A stretch of 64,000 nucleotides of DNA from Asanoa ferruginea (GTDB taxonomy: Bacteria > Actinomycetota > Actinomycetes > Mycobacteriales > Micromonosporaceae): the NCBI RefSeq assembly GCF_003387075.1, contig NZ_QUMQ01000001.1, positions 9,007,910-9,071,909 on the forward strand, written 5' to 3'. A program made the translations under genes and the position numbers. The notes beneath the pieces were generated by a model, which made no database searches, had not been told where the DNA came from, and worked only from the letters and a program-made list of their open reading frames with translations. Below are positions 19,033 through 27,473 of the stretch, in pieces (the first letter of the stretch is position 1; every line of letters begins with the position of its first letter).

Positions 19033-20454
19033 ATGACCAGCACCATCGCGCCGGACGAACAGGCGGCCGTGGACCATCGAGATCCTGAGGTGCGCCTGCG
19101 CGCCCTCTTCGACGACGGCTCGCTGCGCCTGCTCGCTCCGCGCGATGGCTCTGGTGTGCTCTGTGCCCGCGGTGAGATCGAGGGCACGCCCGCGGTCGCC
19201 TACGCGACCGACGCCACCCGGATGGGTGGTGCGATGGGCACCGAGGGCTGCCAGCACATCGTCAACGCGATCGACATCGCCGTCCGCGACCGCGTACCCG
19301 TGCTGGGTCTGTGGCATTCCGGTGGTGCACGGCTGGCCGAGGGCGTGGTCGCGCTCGACGCGGTCGGCCTGGTCTTCGCGGCCATGGTGCGGGCGTCGGG
19401 GCGGGTGCCGCAGATCTCGGTGGTGCTCGGCCCCGCGGCCGGCGGTGCCGCCTACGGGCCGGCGCTGACCGACATCGTGGTGATGAGCGGCGCCGGCCGG
19501 ATCTTCGTGACCGGCCCCGAGGTGGTCCGCAGCGTCACCGGCGAGCAGGTCGACATGGAGCGGCTCGGCGGCCCCGAGCCGCACGGCCGGCGCTCCGGCG
19601 TGGTGCACGTGACCACCCCTGACGACGCGTCGGCGCTGGTCGAGTCGCGCCGGCTGGCGGCCATGCTGGGCCACCAGGGTCGGCTCTCGCCGGCCGACAT
19701 CCGCACCGACGACACGGAACACGACCTCACCGGCACGATGCCGGAGGCGGCCAACCGGGCCTACGACGTGAAGCCGGTGGTCGAGGCGCTGCTCGACGAG
19801 CCCGGCGTGGAGTTGCACGCCAAGTGGGCGCGTAACATCGTCACCACGCTCGGCCGGTTCGGCGGCCGCACGGTCGGCGTGATCGCCAACAACCCGCTGC
19901 GCCTCGGCGGCTGCCTCGACGCGGCCAGCGCCGAGAAGGCGGCCCGGTTCGTGCGGATGTGCGACGCGCTCGGCGTGCCGCTGATCGTGCTCGTCGACGT
20001 GCCCGGCTACCTGCCCGGCCTCGGCCAGGAGTGGGACGGCGTGGTGCGCCGCGGTGCCAAGCTGCTGCACGCGTTCGCCGAAGCGGTGGTGCCCCGGGTG
20101 ACGCTGGTGACCCGCAAGGCCTACGGCGGTGCCTACATCGCGATGAACTCCCGGTCGCTCGGCGCCACCGCGGTGTTCGCCTGGCCGGCCGCGGAGATCG
20201 CCGTGATGGGTGCCTCGGCCGCGGTCAACGTGCTGCACCGCAAGAAGCTCGCCGCCGCGCCGCACGAGGAGCGCGAAGAACTGCGCGCCCGGCTCATCGA
20301 GGAGCAGGTGAAGACGGCCGGCGGCGTGCAGCGGGCACTGGAGATCGGCGTCGTCGACGACGTGATCCAGCCCGGCGAGACCCGCCGGCGGATCGCGGAG
20401 GCGCTGGCCGCCGCGCCGGCCGCACGCGGTGCGCACGGCAACATCCCGCTCTAG
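19033..20454 (+). CDS. accD: Acyl-CoA carboxylase carboxyltransferase (beta) subunit
   Basis: 473 residues of the acetyl/propionyl-CoA carboxylase beta family, which transfers carboxyl from biotin to acyl-CoA to give malonyl- or methylmalonyl-CoA. Two crotonase-like halves are seen: residues 60-200 with GPAAGGAAYGPAL and 290-440 with VDVPGYLPGLGQE and AYGGAYIAMNSRSLG. The start is 30 bp after fabF, with GGAAGAAGC upstream, so it is the last gene of the fab operon and presumably supplies malonyl-CoA. The biotin-carboxylase subunit is not in the window. Whether it prefers acetyl- or propionyl-CoA cannot be read from here. Confidence 0.92.
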   Translation: MTSTIAPDEQAAVDHRDPEVRLRALFDDGSLRLLAPRDGSGVLCARGEIEGTPAVAYATDATRMGGAMGTEGCQHIVNAIDIAVRDRVPVLGLWHSGGARLAEGVVALDAVGLVFAAMVRASGRVPQISVVLGPAAGGAAYGPALTDIVVMSGAGRIFVTGPEVVRSVTGEQVDMERLGGPEPHGRRSGVVHVTTPDDASALVESRRLAAMLGHQGRLSPADIRTDDTEHDLTGTMPEAANRAYDVKPVVEALLDEPGVELHAKWARNIVTTLGRFGGRTVGVIANNPLRLGGCLDAASAEKAARFVRMCDALGVPLIVLVDVPGYLPGLGQEWDGVVRRGAKLLHAFAEAVVPRVTLVTRKAYGGAYIAMNSRSLGATAVFAWPAAEIAVMGASAAVNVLHRKKLAAAPHEEREELRARLIEEQVKTAGGVQRALEIGVVDDVIQPGETRRRIAEALAAAPAARGAHGNIPL

Positions 20455-20673
20455 CTAGCGCCGGTTGCGCGGGTGGTTCCTGGCCGTGCGCTCGTTGCCG
20501 TGCCGGTAGTTGCCGGTCCAGCGGGCCATCACGCCCTGCGGGTCGTCGTCGACCTCGGCCAGGAACTCCTGGGCCCGCGGGCCCCGCAACGTCGTCGCCG
20601 GGCGGCCGTGGTGGGTGATCACGACAGACCCGTCGGAGCGTTCCTCATAGGCGAATCCATGGGGGGCGGGCAT
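20455..20673 (-). CDS. Small conserved actinobacterial protein, unknown function
   Basis: 72 residues, beginning MPAPHGFAYEERSDGSVVITHHGRPATTLRG, with a basic tail (NHPRNRR). Its pattern of short strands suggests a small beta fold. TAGGCT lies seven bases before the ATG at 20673, fitting a leaderless transcript. Its stop codon abuts that of accD (convergent, zero spacing), and its start is 41 bp from the divergent methyltransferase start. Function unknown. Confidence 0.75.
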   Translation of the reverse strand: MPAPHGFAYEERSDGSVVITHHGRPATTLRGPRAQEFLAEVDDDPQGVMARWTGNYRHGNERTARNHPRNRR

Positions 20674-20714
20674 GCCGGGCAGCCTACCGGCGACCTGTCG
20701 ATAGGGTGGTGCCC

Positions 20715-21413
20715 GTGGAAGCGACCGAGATCCGCAAACTCGCCGCGCTGGAAGACCGCCACTGGTGGTACTACGAGCGCCGCGTGCTCCTGGCCCGAGC
20801 GCTGCGCAAGCTCGGCACCCCCGGTGCGGCGCTCGACATCGGCGCCGCGGGCGGCGGCAACACGCGGGTGCTGCGGGCTCACGGCTGGCAGCCGGTCGCG
20901 CTCGAATACGGCGAAGAGGGTGCCTCGGTGGCCCGCGAGCGCGGCCTGTCGGTGATCCGCGCCGACGCCCGGCACCTGCCCGTGCCGGCCGCGCGGCTCG
21001 ACCTGGTCACCGCGTTCGACGTGCTCGAGCACATCGACGAGGACCACGAGGCCGCGGCGGAGATCCGGCGGGTCCTGCGGCCGGGTGGCACGGTGCTGAT
21101 CGCCGTACCCGCTGACATGAAGTTGTGGTCGGCGCACGACGAAGCGGTCGGGCACGTGCGGCGTTACGACCGGGCGGGTCTGCTCGACCTGGTCGAGAAG
21201 GCCGGCCTCGTGGTCGACGAGCTGTGGAGCTGGAACGTGCTGCTCCGCCCGGTCGCCGCGTGGCGCCGCCGCAAATCCACCGGCAGCGACCTCGACGACC
21301 TCGCCACCCCCGTCAACCTCGGCCTGCGCGCGGTGATCGCCGCCGAACGCTATCTTCCGGTGAAATCATTGCCCGGCGTCTCGCTGATGATGCGGGCCCA
21401 CCGTCCGGCTTAG
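20715..21413 (+). CDS. Class I SAM-dependent methyltransferase
   Basis: 232 residues. Motif I is ALDIGAAGGGNTRVL (residues 35-49), with LDLVTAFDVLEHI and LRPGGTVLIAVP later, typical of Methyltransf_11/23 enzymes that use S-adenosylmethionine. The N-terminal ALEDRHWWYYERR is common in methyltransferases associated with polysaccharide or lipid modification, but the substrate is unknown. In-frame GTGs lie at 20706, 20709 and 20715; TAGGGT at 20702-20707 is seven bases from the last, so a leaderless start at 20715 is preferred. A second methyltransferase follows after 13 bp. Confidence 0.88.
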   Translation: MEATEIRKLAALEDRHWWYYERRVLLARALRKLGTPGAALDIGAAGGGNTRVLRAHGWQPVALEYGEEGASVARERGLSVIRADARHLPVPAARLDLVTAFDVLEHIDEDHEAAAEIRRVLRPGGTVLIAVPADMKLWSAHDEAVGHVRRYDRAGLLDLVEKAGLVVDELWSWNVLLRPVAAWRRRKSTGSDLDDLATPVNLGLRAVIAAERYLPVKSLPGVSLMMRAHRPA

Positions 21414-21426
21414 GAGTCCAGTTCCC

Positions 21427-22074
21427 GTGTTGGCACCCCTGAAGAACATGCTCAGCAACGTCACGATGTATGTGGCGCTGCAGAAGGCGCTCGGCTCCGA
21501 CCGGCTGCGCTACCGCTGCCTGGCCGAACTCGACCTGCACGACGGTGACACGGTGATCGACGTGGGCTGCGGGCCGGCCTACTACTTCGACCGGCTGCCG
21601 AAGGTGACCTACTTCGGCTTCGACACGTCGGAGCGTTACATCGCACACGCGTCGGCGCGGTTCGGCTCGGAGCGGGCGACGTTCTCCACCGAGATCTTCG
21701 GCGAGCAGCACCTGGGCGTGCTCCCACCGGCCAACGCGGTGCTGCTGCTCGGCCTGCTGCACCACCTCTCCGACGAAGACTCCCGGTCGCTGCTGCGGGT
21801 CGCGTCGCGGGCGCTGGCGCCCGGCGGCAAGGTGATCGCCGTCGACACCTGCTACGCGCCGGGCCAGGGCCGCGTGTCCAAGTGGATGAGCGACAACGAC
21901 CGGGGCGAGCACGTCCGCGAGCCGGCCGCGTTCGAGGCGCTGGCGCGCGAGTCGTTCGCCGACGTGTCCGGCGAGGTGGTCGACGACGCCACCCGGGTGC
22001 CCTCCAGCTTCTGGCTGATGCGGATGGCCAGCCCGCTCGCGGTCGCCGCGTCGCCGTCGGAGACCGCCGGCTGA
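21427..22074 (+). CDS. Class I SAM-dependent methyltransferase
   Basis: 215 residues. The glycine motif is VIDVGCGPAYYFDRL near residue 40, and the motif after it, LLGLLHHLSDEDS, precedes LAPGGKVIAVDTCY. It lies 13 bp downstream of another methyltransferase and 4 bp before the GHKL ATPase gene, so the three form a likely operon. The start is GTG at 21427; AGGAGTCC at 21412-21419 serves as ribosome site. Substrate unknown; small hydrophobic or lipid-linked acceptors are possible but unproven. Confidence 0.87.
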   Translation: MLAPLKNMLSNVTMYVALQKALGSDRLRYRCLAELDLHDGDTVIDVGCGPAYYFDRLPKVTYFGFDTSERYIAHASARFGSERATFSTEIFGEQHLGVLPPANAVLLLGLLHHLSDEDSRSLLRVASRALAPGGKVIAVDTCYAPGQGRVSKWMSDNDRGEHVREPAAFEALARESFADVSGEVVDDATRVPSSFWLMRMASPLAVAASPSETAG

Positions 22075-22078
22075 ACCC

Positions 22079-23857
22079 ATGCGCCGAGTCCACCTGGAAG
22101 CCGCGGAAGATCATGTCCAGCGGCTGGCGCGTGAGAGCGACCCGCTGGGTGCGGTCAAAGAGCTGATCTGGAACGCGCTCGACGCCGACGCGACCCGGGT
22201 CGACGTGGTGTTGCACCGCTCGCCGCTCGGTGCCGTCGAACGGGTGACCGTGCACGACGACGGCACCGGGATGGCGCCCGAGGCGCTGGCCGCCGCGTTC
22301 GACCGGATCGGCGGGTCGTGGAAGAAGTGGACCTCGGGCACCCTGCTCAAGCAGCGCACGCTGCACGGGAGCAACGGACAGGGCCGGTTGCGGGCGTACG
22401 CGCTCGGCGACCACATCCGGTGGACGACAGTGGCCGACGGCGGTGGCGGCCGGTCCCGCACCGAGGTGTCGGCGCACGCCGCCACCCGCAACGACTTCCT
22501 GATCGGTGACAGCCGGCCGACCACCGACCCGACCGGCACCCTCGTCGAGGCCTGGGGCAAGCAGTCGCCGCGGCTCGACCGGCTGCCGTTGCGGGCCAAC
22601 CACCGGCGGCTGACCACCGAGCTGGCGCCCTACCTGACCGCCTACCCGGAGGTCACCGTCGTCTACGACGGCACACCCGTCGACCCGGGCACCTCGATCC
22701 GGCGGACGGCGGTCTACCCGCTGGCTTTCGGCGCCGAGACCGCCCAGCTCAAGGTCATCGAGTGGTCGGCTGCGGTCGACCGCGAGCTGCACCTGTGCGA
22801 CCAGCACGGCATCCCGGTCGGCTCGGTCGACGCCGGCATCCGGGCGCCGGGGTTCGACTTCACGGCCTACGTGCTGTGGCACGCGATGGCCGACAACGTG
22901 GGCGACGTGCACCTCGGCGACGCGCACGACAGCCAGGTCACCGCCCTGGTCGCCGTCGCCCGCGAGCAGCTCCGGGCCCACTTCCGGAGCCGGGCCGACG
23001 ACCGGCGGCGGGAGCTGGTCGAGGGCTGGCGGGCGGAGGGCAGCTACCCCTACGACGGCGCACCGGCCGGCGAGCCCGCGCGGGTCGAGCGGGAGACGTT
23101 CGACCTGGTGGCCACCACCGTCCACCGGCATCTCCCGGGCCGCGGCAACCAGCGGCGCGGCACGCTGCGGCTGCTGTGCGAGGTGCTGCGGTCACAGCCC
23201 GACCGGGTCGCCGACCTGCTCGACGACATCTTCAAGCTGTCCGACGACGAGCGCGGCCAGCTCGACCAGGCACTGCGCCGGACCGCCGCGCCGCGGGTGA
23301 TCCGGGCCGCGACGACGGTCGCCGACCGGCTGGGCGTCATCGCGGCGCTGCGCCGGCTGGCGCTCGACGAGCGCGCCGAGGATCCGGCCGCGCTCCGCGC
23401 CCTGCTGGCCGACGAGTCGTGGGTGTTCGGCGAGCGGCACGGCCTGCTGGCCGGCGACCGCACCCTCGACGGGCTGCTGGTGCGGCACGCCGAGGTCGAG
23501 GTGCTGCTGGCGCTGGCCCGCCGCGAGCACGAAGGCCGCCAGAACCTGGTCGTGGTCGCCGCGCCGACGGTCGGGTTGAAGGAGCTGGCCCGGGTGACCG
23601 CGTATGCCGACGCCATCGCCGGCGACGGCGGGTTGCGGGGCCGGCGGGTCGACTGGGACGTGTGGCTGGTGGGCTCCGAGGTCGACAGCGAAGCCCGGCT
23701 GGAGGCCCGCCATCCGGACCGCCCGCCGGGATGCGTGCAGGACCGGGTCGAGGGCGGCAACCGGGTGCGGGTCTGGGCCCGGAGCTGGTCCGAGGTGGTC
23801 CACGAGTGCGCCGACCGGGTGCGCTTCTACCAGGACAGCATGGCCGACCCGAGCTAG
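22079..23857 (+). CDS. GHKL (Hsp90-like) ATPase fused to a degenerate nuclease-like domain
   Basis: 592 residues. The Bergerat ATP-binding fold is clear: E28/N32/D35 in KELIWNALDAD, DDGTGM at 60-65, and GSNGQG at 97-102. Residues 440-592 match the layout of C-terminal PD-(D/E)XK-type (Shedu/DUF4263-like) domains of such ATPases: DESWVFGERHGLL, a core strand, WDVWLVGSEVD and SWSEVVHEC. In the family I recall, the core reads V-V-E-L-K-R-P; here it is VVVAAPT (residues 492-498), so the catalytic E and K are missing. Such proteins occur in defence-like settings, but the neighbours here are two methyltransferases and an ion channel. Stops overlap the channel gene by 4 bp. Confidence 0.8.
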   Translation: MRRVHLEAAEDHVQRLARESDPLGAVKELIWNALDADATRVDVVLHRSPLGAVERVTVHDDGTGMAPEALAAAFDRIGGSWKKWTSGTLLKQRTLHGSNGQGRLRAYALGDHIRWTTVADGGGGRSRTEVSAHAATRNDFLIGDSRPTTDPTGTLVEAWGKQSPRLDRLPLRANHRRLTTELAPYLTAYPEVTVVYDGTPVDPGTSIRRTAVYPLAFGAETAQLKVIEWSAAVDRELHLCDQHGIPVGSVDAGIRAPGFDFTAYVLWHAMADNVGDVHLGDAHDSQVTALVAVAREQLRAHFRSRADDRRRELVEGWRAEGSYPYDGAPAGEPARVERETFDLVATTVHRHLPGRGNQRRGTLRLLCEVLRSQPDRVADLLDDIFKLSDDERGQLDQALRRTAAPRVIRAATTVADRLGVIAALRRLALDERAEDPAALRALLADESWVFGERHGLLAGDRTLDGLLVRHAEVEVLLALARREHEGRQNLVVVAAPTVGLKELARVTAYADAIAGDGGLRGRRVDWDVWLVGSEVDSEARLEARHPDRPPGCVQDRVEGGNRVRVWARSWSEVVHECADRVRFYQDSMADPS

Positions 23858-24753
23858 CCTGGCCGCTCGCGGTCGATGCGCAGCTCACGCTCCAGTTCGG
23901 ACAGAGCGAGGCGTAGGTCGTCGATCCGTTGCGCGATGGCGATCCGGTCGACCTCGTCGGGCTCCCCGTCGCCGTCGCTGTCGTAGCCCGGCGCCAGCCC
24001 CTCGGTCATCTCCAGCCGACGGGCCTCCTCCATCGAGTTGACGATGACCGCGATCAGGATGTTGAGCAGCAGGTTCGCCGTGATCAACACGTAGCTGACG
24101 TAGTAGACCAGCGTCCACGGCGAGACGGTCAGGCCCTGCTCGATCAGGCCCGGCAGGGTCTCCTGGGAGAGCAGCACGAAGAGGGTCAGCACGGCCTGGC
24201 CGAGCGAGCCGTACTGGTCGGGGAAGCGTTCGCCGAAGATCAGCCAGCCGGCCATGCCGTAGACGTAGAGGGTCACCAGGGCCAGCGCGAGGAAGCCGCC
24301 GACGCCGGGGAGGCTGCGCAGCAGCGCGGTGACGATCGTGCGAAGACCAGGAGAGAACCGGACCAGCCGGAGTACGCGCGCGATCCGCACGATCCGCAGG
24401 GCGGTCGAGTCGCCGTGCAGGCCGGGGATGAAGGCGGCCGCGATGACCGCGAAGTCGAAGATGTTCCACCCGTGCCGGAAGAAGTCCTGCGGCCGGCGGC
24501 CGTGCGTGCCGATCCGCACCGCGATCTCGACGACGAAGACGGCCCGGAACATCCATTCCAGCACGTGCAGCAGCGGCCTGGCCCCGCCCAGGTGCGGGTA
24601 GGTCTCGACGCCGAGCACCACCGCGTTGGCCCCGATCGCGACCACGATGACCACGTCGAACGCCCGCGAGTCGACGATCCGCGCGCACCGGGCGGCGAAC
24701 GGCGAGAGCCGCGCGGGACTCGCACGCTGTGCGGGCACAGCAGGCTTGATCAT
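23854..24753 (-). CDS. Voltage-gated ion channel (VIC superfamily) with EF-hand-like loop
   Basis: 299 residues, one six-helix channel subunit that would assemble as a tetramer. S1-S4 occupy roughly residues 32-135; S4 carries arginines every third position (R120, R123, R126, R129, R132). The pore region is VLTLFVLLSQETLPGL around 188-203, so the usual TLESW-type sodium filter is replaced by SQETLP. After S6 (about 220-240) comes a 12-residue acidic loop, D258 to D269, spaced like an EF-hand, then a predicted coiled coil (271-297) as in BacNav C-termini. TAGGAT six bases upstream of the ATG supports a leaderless start at 24753. Ion selectivity unknown. Confidence 0.88.
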   Translation of the reverse strand: MIKPAVPAQRASPARLSPFAARCARIVDSRAFDVVIVVAIGANAVVLGVETYPHLGGARPLLHVLEWMFRAVFVVEIAVRIGTHGRRPQDFFRHGWNIFDFAVIAAAFIPGLHGDSTALRIVRIARVLRLVRFSPGLRTIVTALLRSLPGVGGFLALALVTLYVYGMAGWLIFGERFPDQYGSLGQAVLTLFVLLSQETLPGLIEQGLTVSPWTLVYYVSYVLITANLLLNILIAVIVNSMEEARRLEMTEGLAPGYDSDGDGEPDEVDRIAIAQRIDDLRLALSELERELRIDRERPG

Positions 24754-24809
24754 CAATGGATCCTAGACGTGGGGCAGCGCGCGGACCATCGACCGCCTAC
24801 GGTGCGTTC

Positions 24810-26261
24810 GTGCGTATGAACCGCAAGATCGCCACCCTCCTCGCCCTCCTGGTCGGTGTGGTCGGCACCGTCGCCGTCGCGTCACCCGCGGCCGCCGCGA
24901 TACCGACCGTCACCGGCACCGCCGTCTGCGACGCCGTCGCGAGCAACTGGACCGTGACCTGGAACGTTCTCAACCAGGACGAGACCCCGACCCCCATCGA
25001 CCAGGTCGTCCTCACCCCCGGGGCGCCGGTCAGCACGTTGACCGGCATCGCCTCCGGTGACCTCATTCCGCCGAAGTCGGCGGGCCCGCTGATCGCGACG
25101 TCCATCGTGCACAGCTACGCCGCGAGCAAGGTCGTCCTCCTCCTCAAGTTCCGCAGCGGCGGATTCGCGACCAGCGTCGCCGGCACGGTGAACCTGCCGA
25201 GCGTCTGCGGCAACCCCATCCGGCCGACGGTCACGCTCCAGTCCCGCTGCGACGACCTGCTCGCCACGGTGGCGCTGCCCGCCGGCGGCTACCCGGTCAA
25301 CGTCGAGGTGTCCGGCAGCGGCCTGTTCTCCAGCACCCTGCAACTGCAGCCCGGTGCGCCGGCCCAGTCCGTCGCGGTGCCGTGGCAGGAGGCCAATCCC
25401 GTCACGGTCAACATCCGCGCCGTCACACAACTCGCGACGGCCAACTGGACCAACCCGGCGACCTGCCTGCCGCCGTCGGTCGGCTCCTACCAACTGTTCG
25501 CGCCGGCCAACTACCGCTATGTCCGGGCGACCACCGAGCACACGCTGACCGCGGCGGCGATGGGCGGGCACGAGGCCGACACGACCTTCGAGTTCTACGA
25601 CGCCGGCGCGGGCGACGTCGCCATCCGCGCGACCGACCGCAACCGCTTCCTGACCGTCTCCGCCGAAACCGGTGCGGTCGAGCCCAACAGCCTGCGGATC
25701 CTTGGCGACAACGAGAAGTTCCGGATCACCACCAACGCCGACGGCACGGTGAGCCTGCGGGCCAAGGCCAATGCGAAATACCTCACCGCCGACCCCACCG
25801 GCGCGCCGCTGGTCGCCAGCAAGGATGCCATCGGGGTGACCGAGAAGTTCACGCGCTACGCGCCGCTGACCGGGCCGGGCCCGCTGCTCTCGCTGATCAA
25901 CGGCCGCTACGTGACGGCCGACTCGGCCGGCACCAAGCCGCTGATCGCCAACCGCGAGGTCGTCGGCCACTGGGAGCAGTTCCAGATCGAAGACCTGGGC
26001 GCCGGTCTGGTGGCGCTCAAGGCCCTGGTCAACGGCAAATACGTGTGTGCCGACGGCGCCGGCACCAAACCGCTGATCGCCAACCGGGCCACCGTCGGTC
26101 CCTGGGAGACCTTCCGGCTCGTCACCAACGCCGACCTGTCGATCAGTTTCCAGGCGACCATCAACAACAAGTACGTGACGGCCGAGTCGGCCGGCACGAA
26201 ACCGCTCATCGCCAACCGGGCGACGATCGGCCCCTGGGAGAAGTTCCACGAGCCGTTCTGA
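24810..26261 (+). CDS. Secreted protein with fascin-like beta-trefoil repeats
   Basis: 483 residues. A signal peptide (NRKIATLLALLVGVVGTVAVA then SPAAAA) leads to two Ig-like beta regions (about residues 30-225) and a C-terminal fascin-like trefoil array (about 230-483). The repeat core, seen as YVTADSAGTKPLIANR, YVCADGAGTKPLIANR and YVTAESAGTKPLIANR, recurs at about 43-residue spacing with WE-F ends. Such modules bind carbohydrate or cytoskeletal-like partners; in secreted actinobacterial proteins a sugar-binding role is plausible, but no catalytic motif is visible. TACGGT is six bases before the GTG at 24810 (an ATG follows at 24816), favouring a leaderless GTG start. Confidence 0.85.
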   Translation: MRMNRKIATLLALLVGVVGTVAVASPAAAAIPTVTGTAVCDAVASNWTVTWNVLNQDETPTPIDQVVLTPGAPVSTLTGIASGDLIPPKSAGPLIATSIVHSYAASKVVLLLKFRSGGFATSVAGTVNLPSVCGNPIRPTVTLQSRCDDLLATVALPAGGYPVNVEVSGSGLFSSTLQLQPGAPAQSVAVPWQEANPVTVNIRAVTQLATANWTNPATCLPPSVGSYQLFAPANYRYVRATTEHTLTAAAMGGHEADTTFEFYDAGAGDVAIRATDRNRFLTVSAETGAVEPNSLRILGDNEKFRITTNADGTVSLRAKANAKYLTADPTGAPLVASKDAIGVTEKFTRYAPLTGPGPLLSLINGRYVTADSAGTKPLIANREVVGHWEQFQIEDLGAGLVALKALVNGKYVCADGAGTKPLIANRATVGPWETFRLVTNADLSISFQATINNKYVTAESAGTKPLIANRATIGPWEKFHEPF

Positions 26262-26267
26262 GCCGGC

Positions 26268-26903
26268 TCAGGACACGATGGACGCGCGCCGGGCGAGGAC
26301 CGCATCCGCGATCGCCCGGGGCGCGGTATCTGGGTTGCCGGAGCGGTAGGGCGGCCGCGGGTCATATTCGTGCGCGAGCTGGATCGCCTGGGCCACCGCG
26401 TCACCGGCGATCCGGCCCGCGAGCGCGAACGCCATGTCGAGCCCGGCCGACACCCCGGCCGCGGTGACGTATTTGCCGTTGAAGACGACCCGGTCGGCGA
26501 TCGGGATGGCGCCGTGGTCGGCCAGCGCGTCGCGCACCAGCCAGTGACTGGTCGCCGGGCGGCCCGTCAGCAGGCCGGCGGCGGCGAGCAACAACGAGCC
26601 GGAGCAGACCGAAGCCGTCCAGGTGCTGTGCGCGTCGACCGCCTGGATCCAGCGCCGCACCGGGCCGTCGGCCATGTGTGCGTTCTGGCCCGGGCCGCCG
26701 GGCACCACGACCACGTCGGGGCGGGTGACGTCGGCGAGGGCGGCGCCGGCGACCAGGTGCAGGCTGCCGACCTCGTTGACCACCGGCCCGGGCTGCTCGG
26801 CGACGAACACCACCTCGGCGCCGGGCAGGTGGCTGAGCACGTCGTAGGGGCCGACGACGTCGAGCGCGGTGAACCGGTCGTACAACAGGATGGCGATCTG
26901 CAC
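26268..26903 (-). CDS. DJ-1/PfpI family protein
   Basis: 211 residues of the DJ-1/ThiJ/PfpI superfamily, with the nucleophile-elbow cysteine C100 in ASVCSGSLLLAAAGLL. The N-terminal AILLYDRFTALDVVGPYDVLSH is typical of isonitrile-hydratase/GlxA-like members without the AraC domain. AGGAGAAACCCG precedes the GTG at 26903. It follows the TetR gene by 12 bp, so both likely share the operator-controlled promoter. Substrate unknown; a stress-related detoxification role is inference. Confidence 0.88.
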   Translation of the reverse strand: MQIAILLYDRFTALDVVGPYDVLSHLPGAEVVFVAEQPGPVVNEVGSLHLVAGAALADVTRPDVVVVPGGPGQNAHMADGPVRRWIQAVDAHSTWTASVCSGSLLLAAAGLLTGRPATSHWLVRDALADHGAIPIADRVVFNGKYVTAAGVSAGLDMAFALAGRIAGDAVAQAIQLAHEYDPRPPYRSGNPDTAPRAIADAVLARRASIVS

Positions 26904-26915
26904 CGGGTTTCTCCT

Positions 26916-27473
26916 TCAGGTCAGATGGGCGTCGAGCGTGGCGCGCAGCAGTGGCTCCGGGTCGTCGGCGCCGGTGGCGAGTTGCAGGCTCCCCCAGGCC
27001 CAGAGCTGCGCGATCCCGTGCAGGTTGGCCCACAATGCGCCGGCCACCACCCGGGCCGGTGCCGCCGACCTCGGGCCGGCCTGCCGCACCAGGTCGGCGA
27101 GGCGGGCGAACAGGGGCAGGCTGGTGTCGCGCAGGCCGAGGTGGCCGCTGGCCAGCAGGTCGTGCCGGAACATCAGCTCGAACATGCCGGGATTGGCCCG
27201 GGCGAAGGCCAGGTAGGCCCGGCCGAGGGCGATCAACTGGTCCCGTGGCGGCCCGTCAGGCGCGCCCTCGACCTGCGCGGTCAGGTCGGCGAAGCCCTCC
27301 CGGGCGATCGCCGAGAGCAGTTCCAGGTGGGTGGGGAAATAGCGGCGGGGGGCGCCGTGTGACACGCCGGCCTGGCGGGCGATCTCGCGCAACGTCAGCG
27401 CCGCAAGCCCTTCGCGGGCGAGCAGCTCGACGCCGACCCGGACGAGCTTGTCGCGCAAACCGTCATCGCTCAT
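26916..27473 (-). CDS. TetR family transcriptional regulator
   Basis: 185 residues. The HTH is at about 24-47: LTLREIARQAGVSHGAPRRYFPTHLELLSAI. The C-terminal region matches the TetR_C_33/WHG type (FARANPGMFELMFRHDLL). It precedes a DJ-1 family gene by 12 bp. Two palindromes lie at its start, one touching the start codon and one 23 bp upstream, so autoregulation is very likely. The upstream methyltransferase on the same strand may be read through the site or be separate. Confidence 0.92.
   Translation of the reverse strand: MSDDGLRDKLVRVGVELLAREGLAALTLREIARQAGVSHGAPRRYFPTHLELLSAIAREGFADLTAQVEGAPDGPPRDQLIALGRAYLAFARANPGMFELMFRHDLLASGHLGLRDTSLPLFARLADLVRQAGPRSAAPARVVAGALWANLHGIAQLWAWGSLQLATGADDPEPLLRATLDAHLT

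Noticed and set aside
22079..24753. A named anti-phage system (GHKL ATPase plus methyltransferases plus channel)
   Set aside because: The neighbours are not a known defence set, and the nuclease-like tail lacks catalytic residues; I keep it as an open finding rather than call a system.
26258..26271. CTGAGCCGGCTCAG palindrome as a terminator
   Set aside because: It lies across the two convergent stop codons with no loop or T run; probably a coincidence of two TGA stops.
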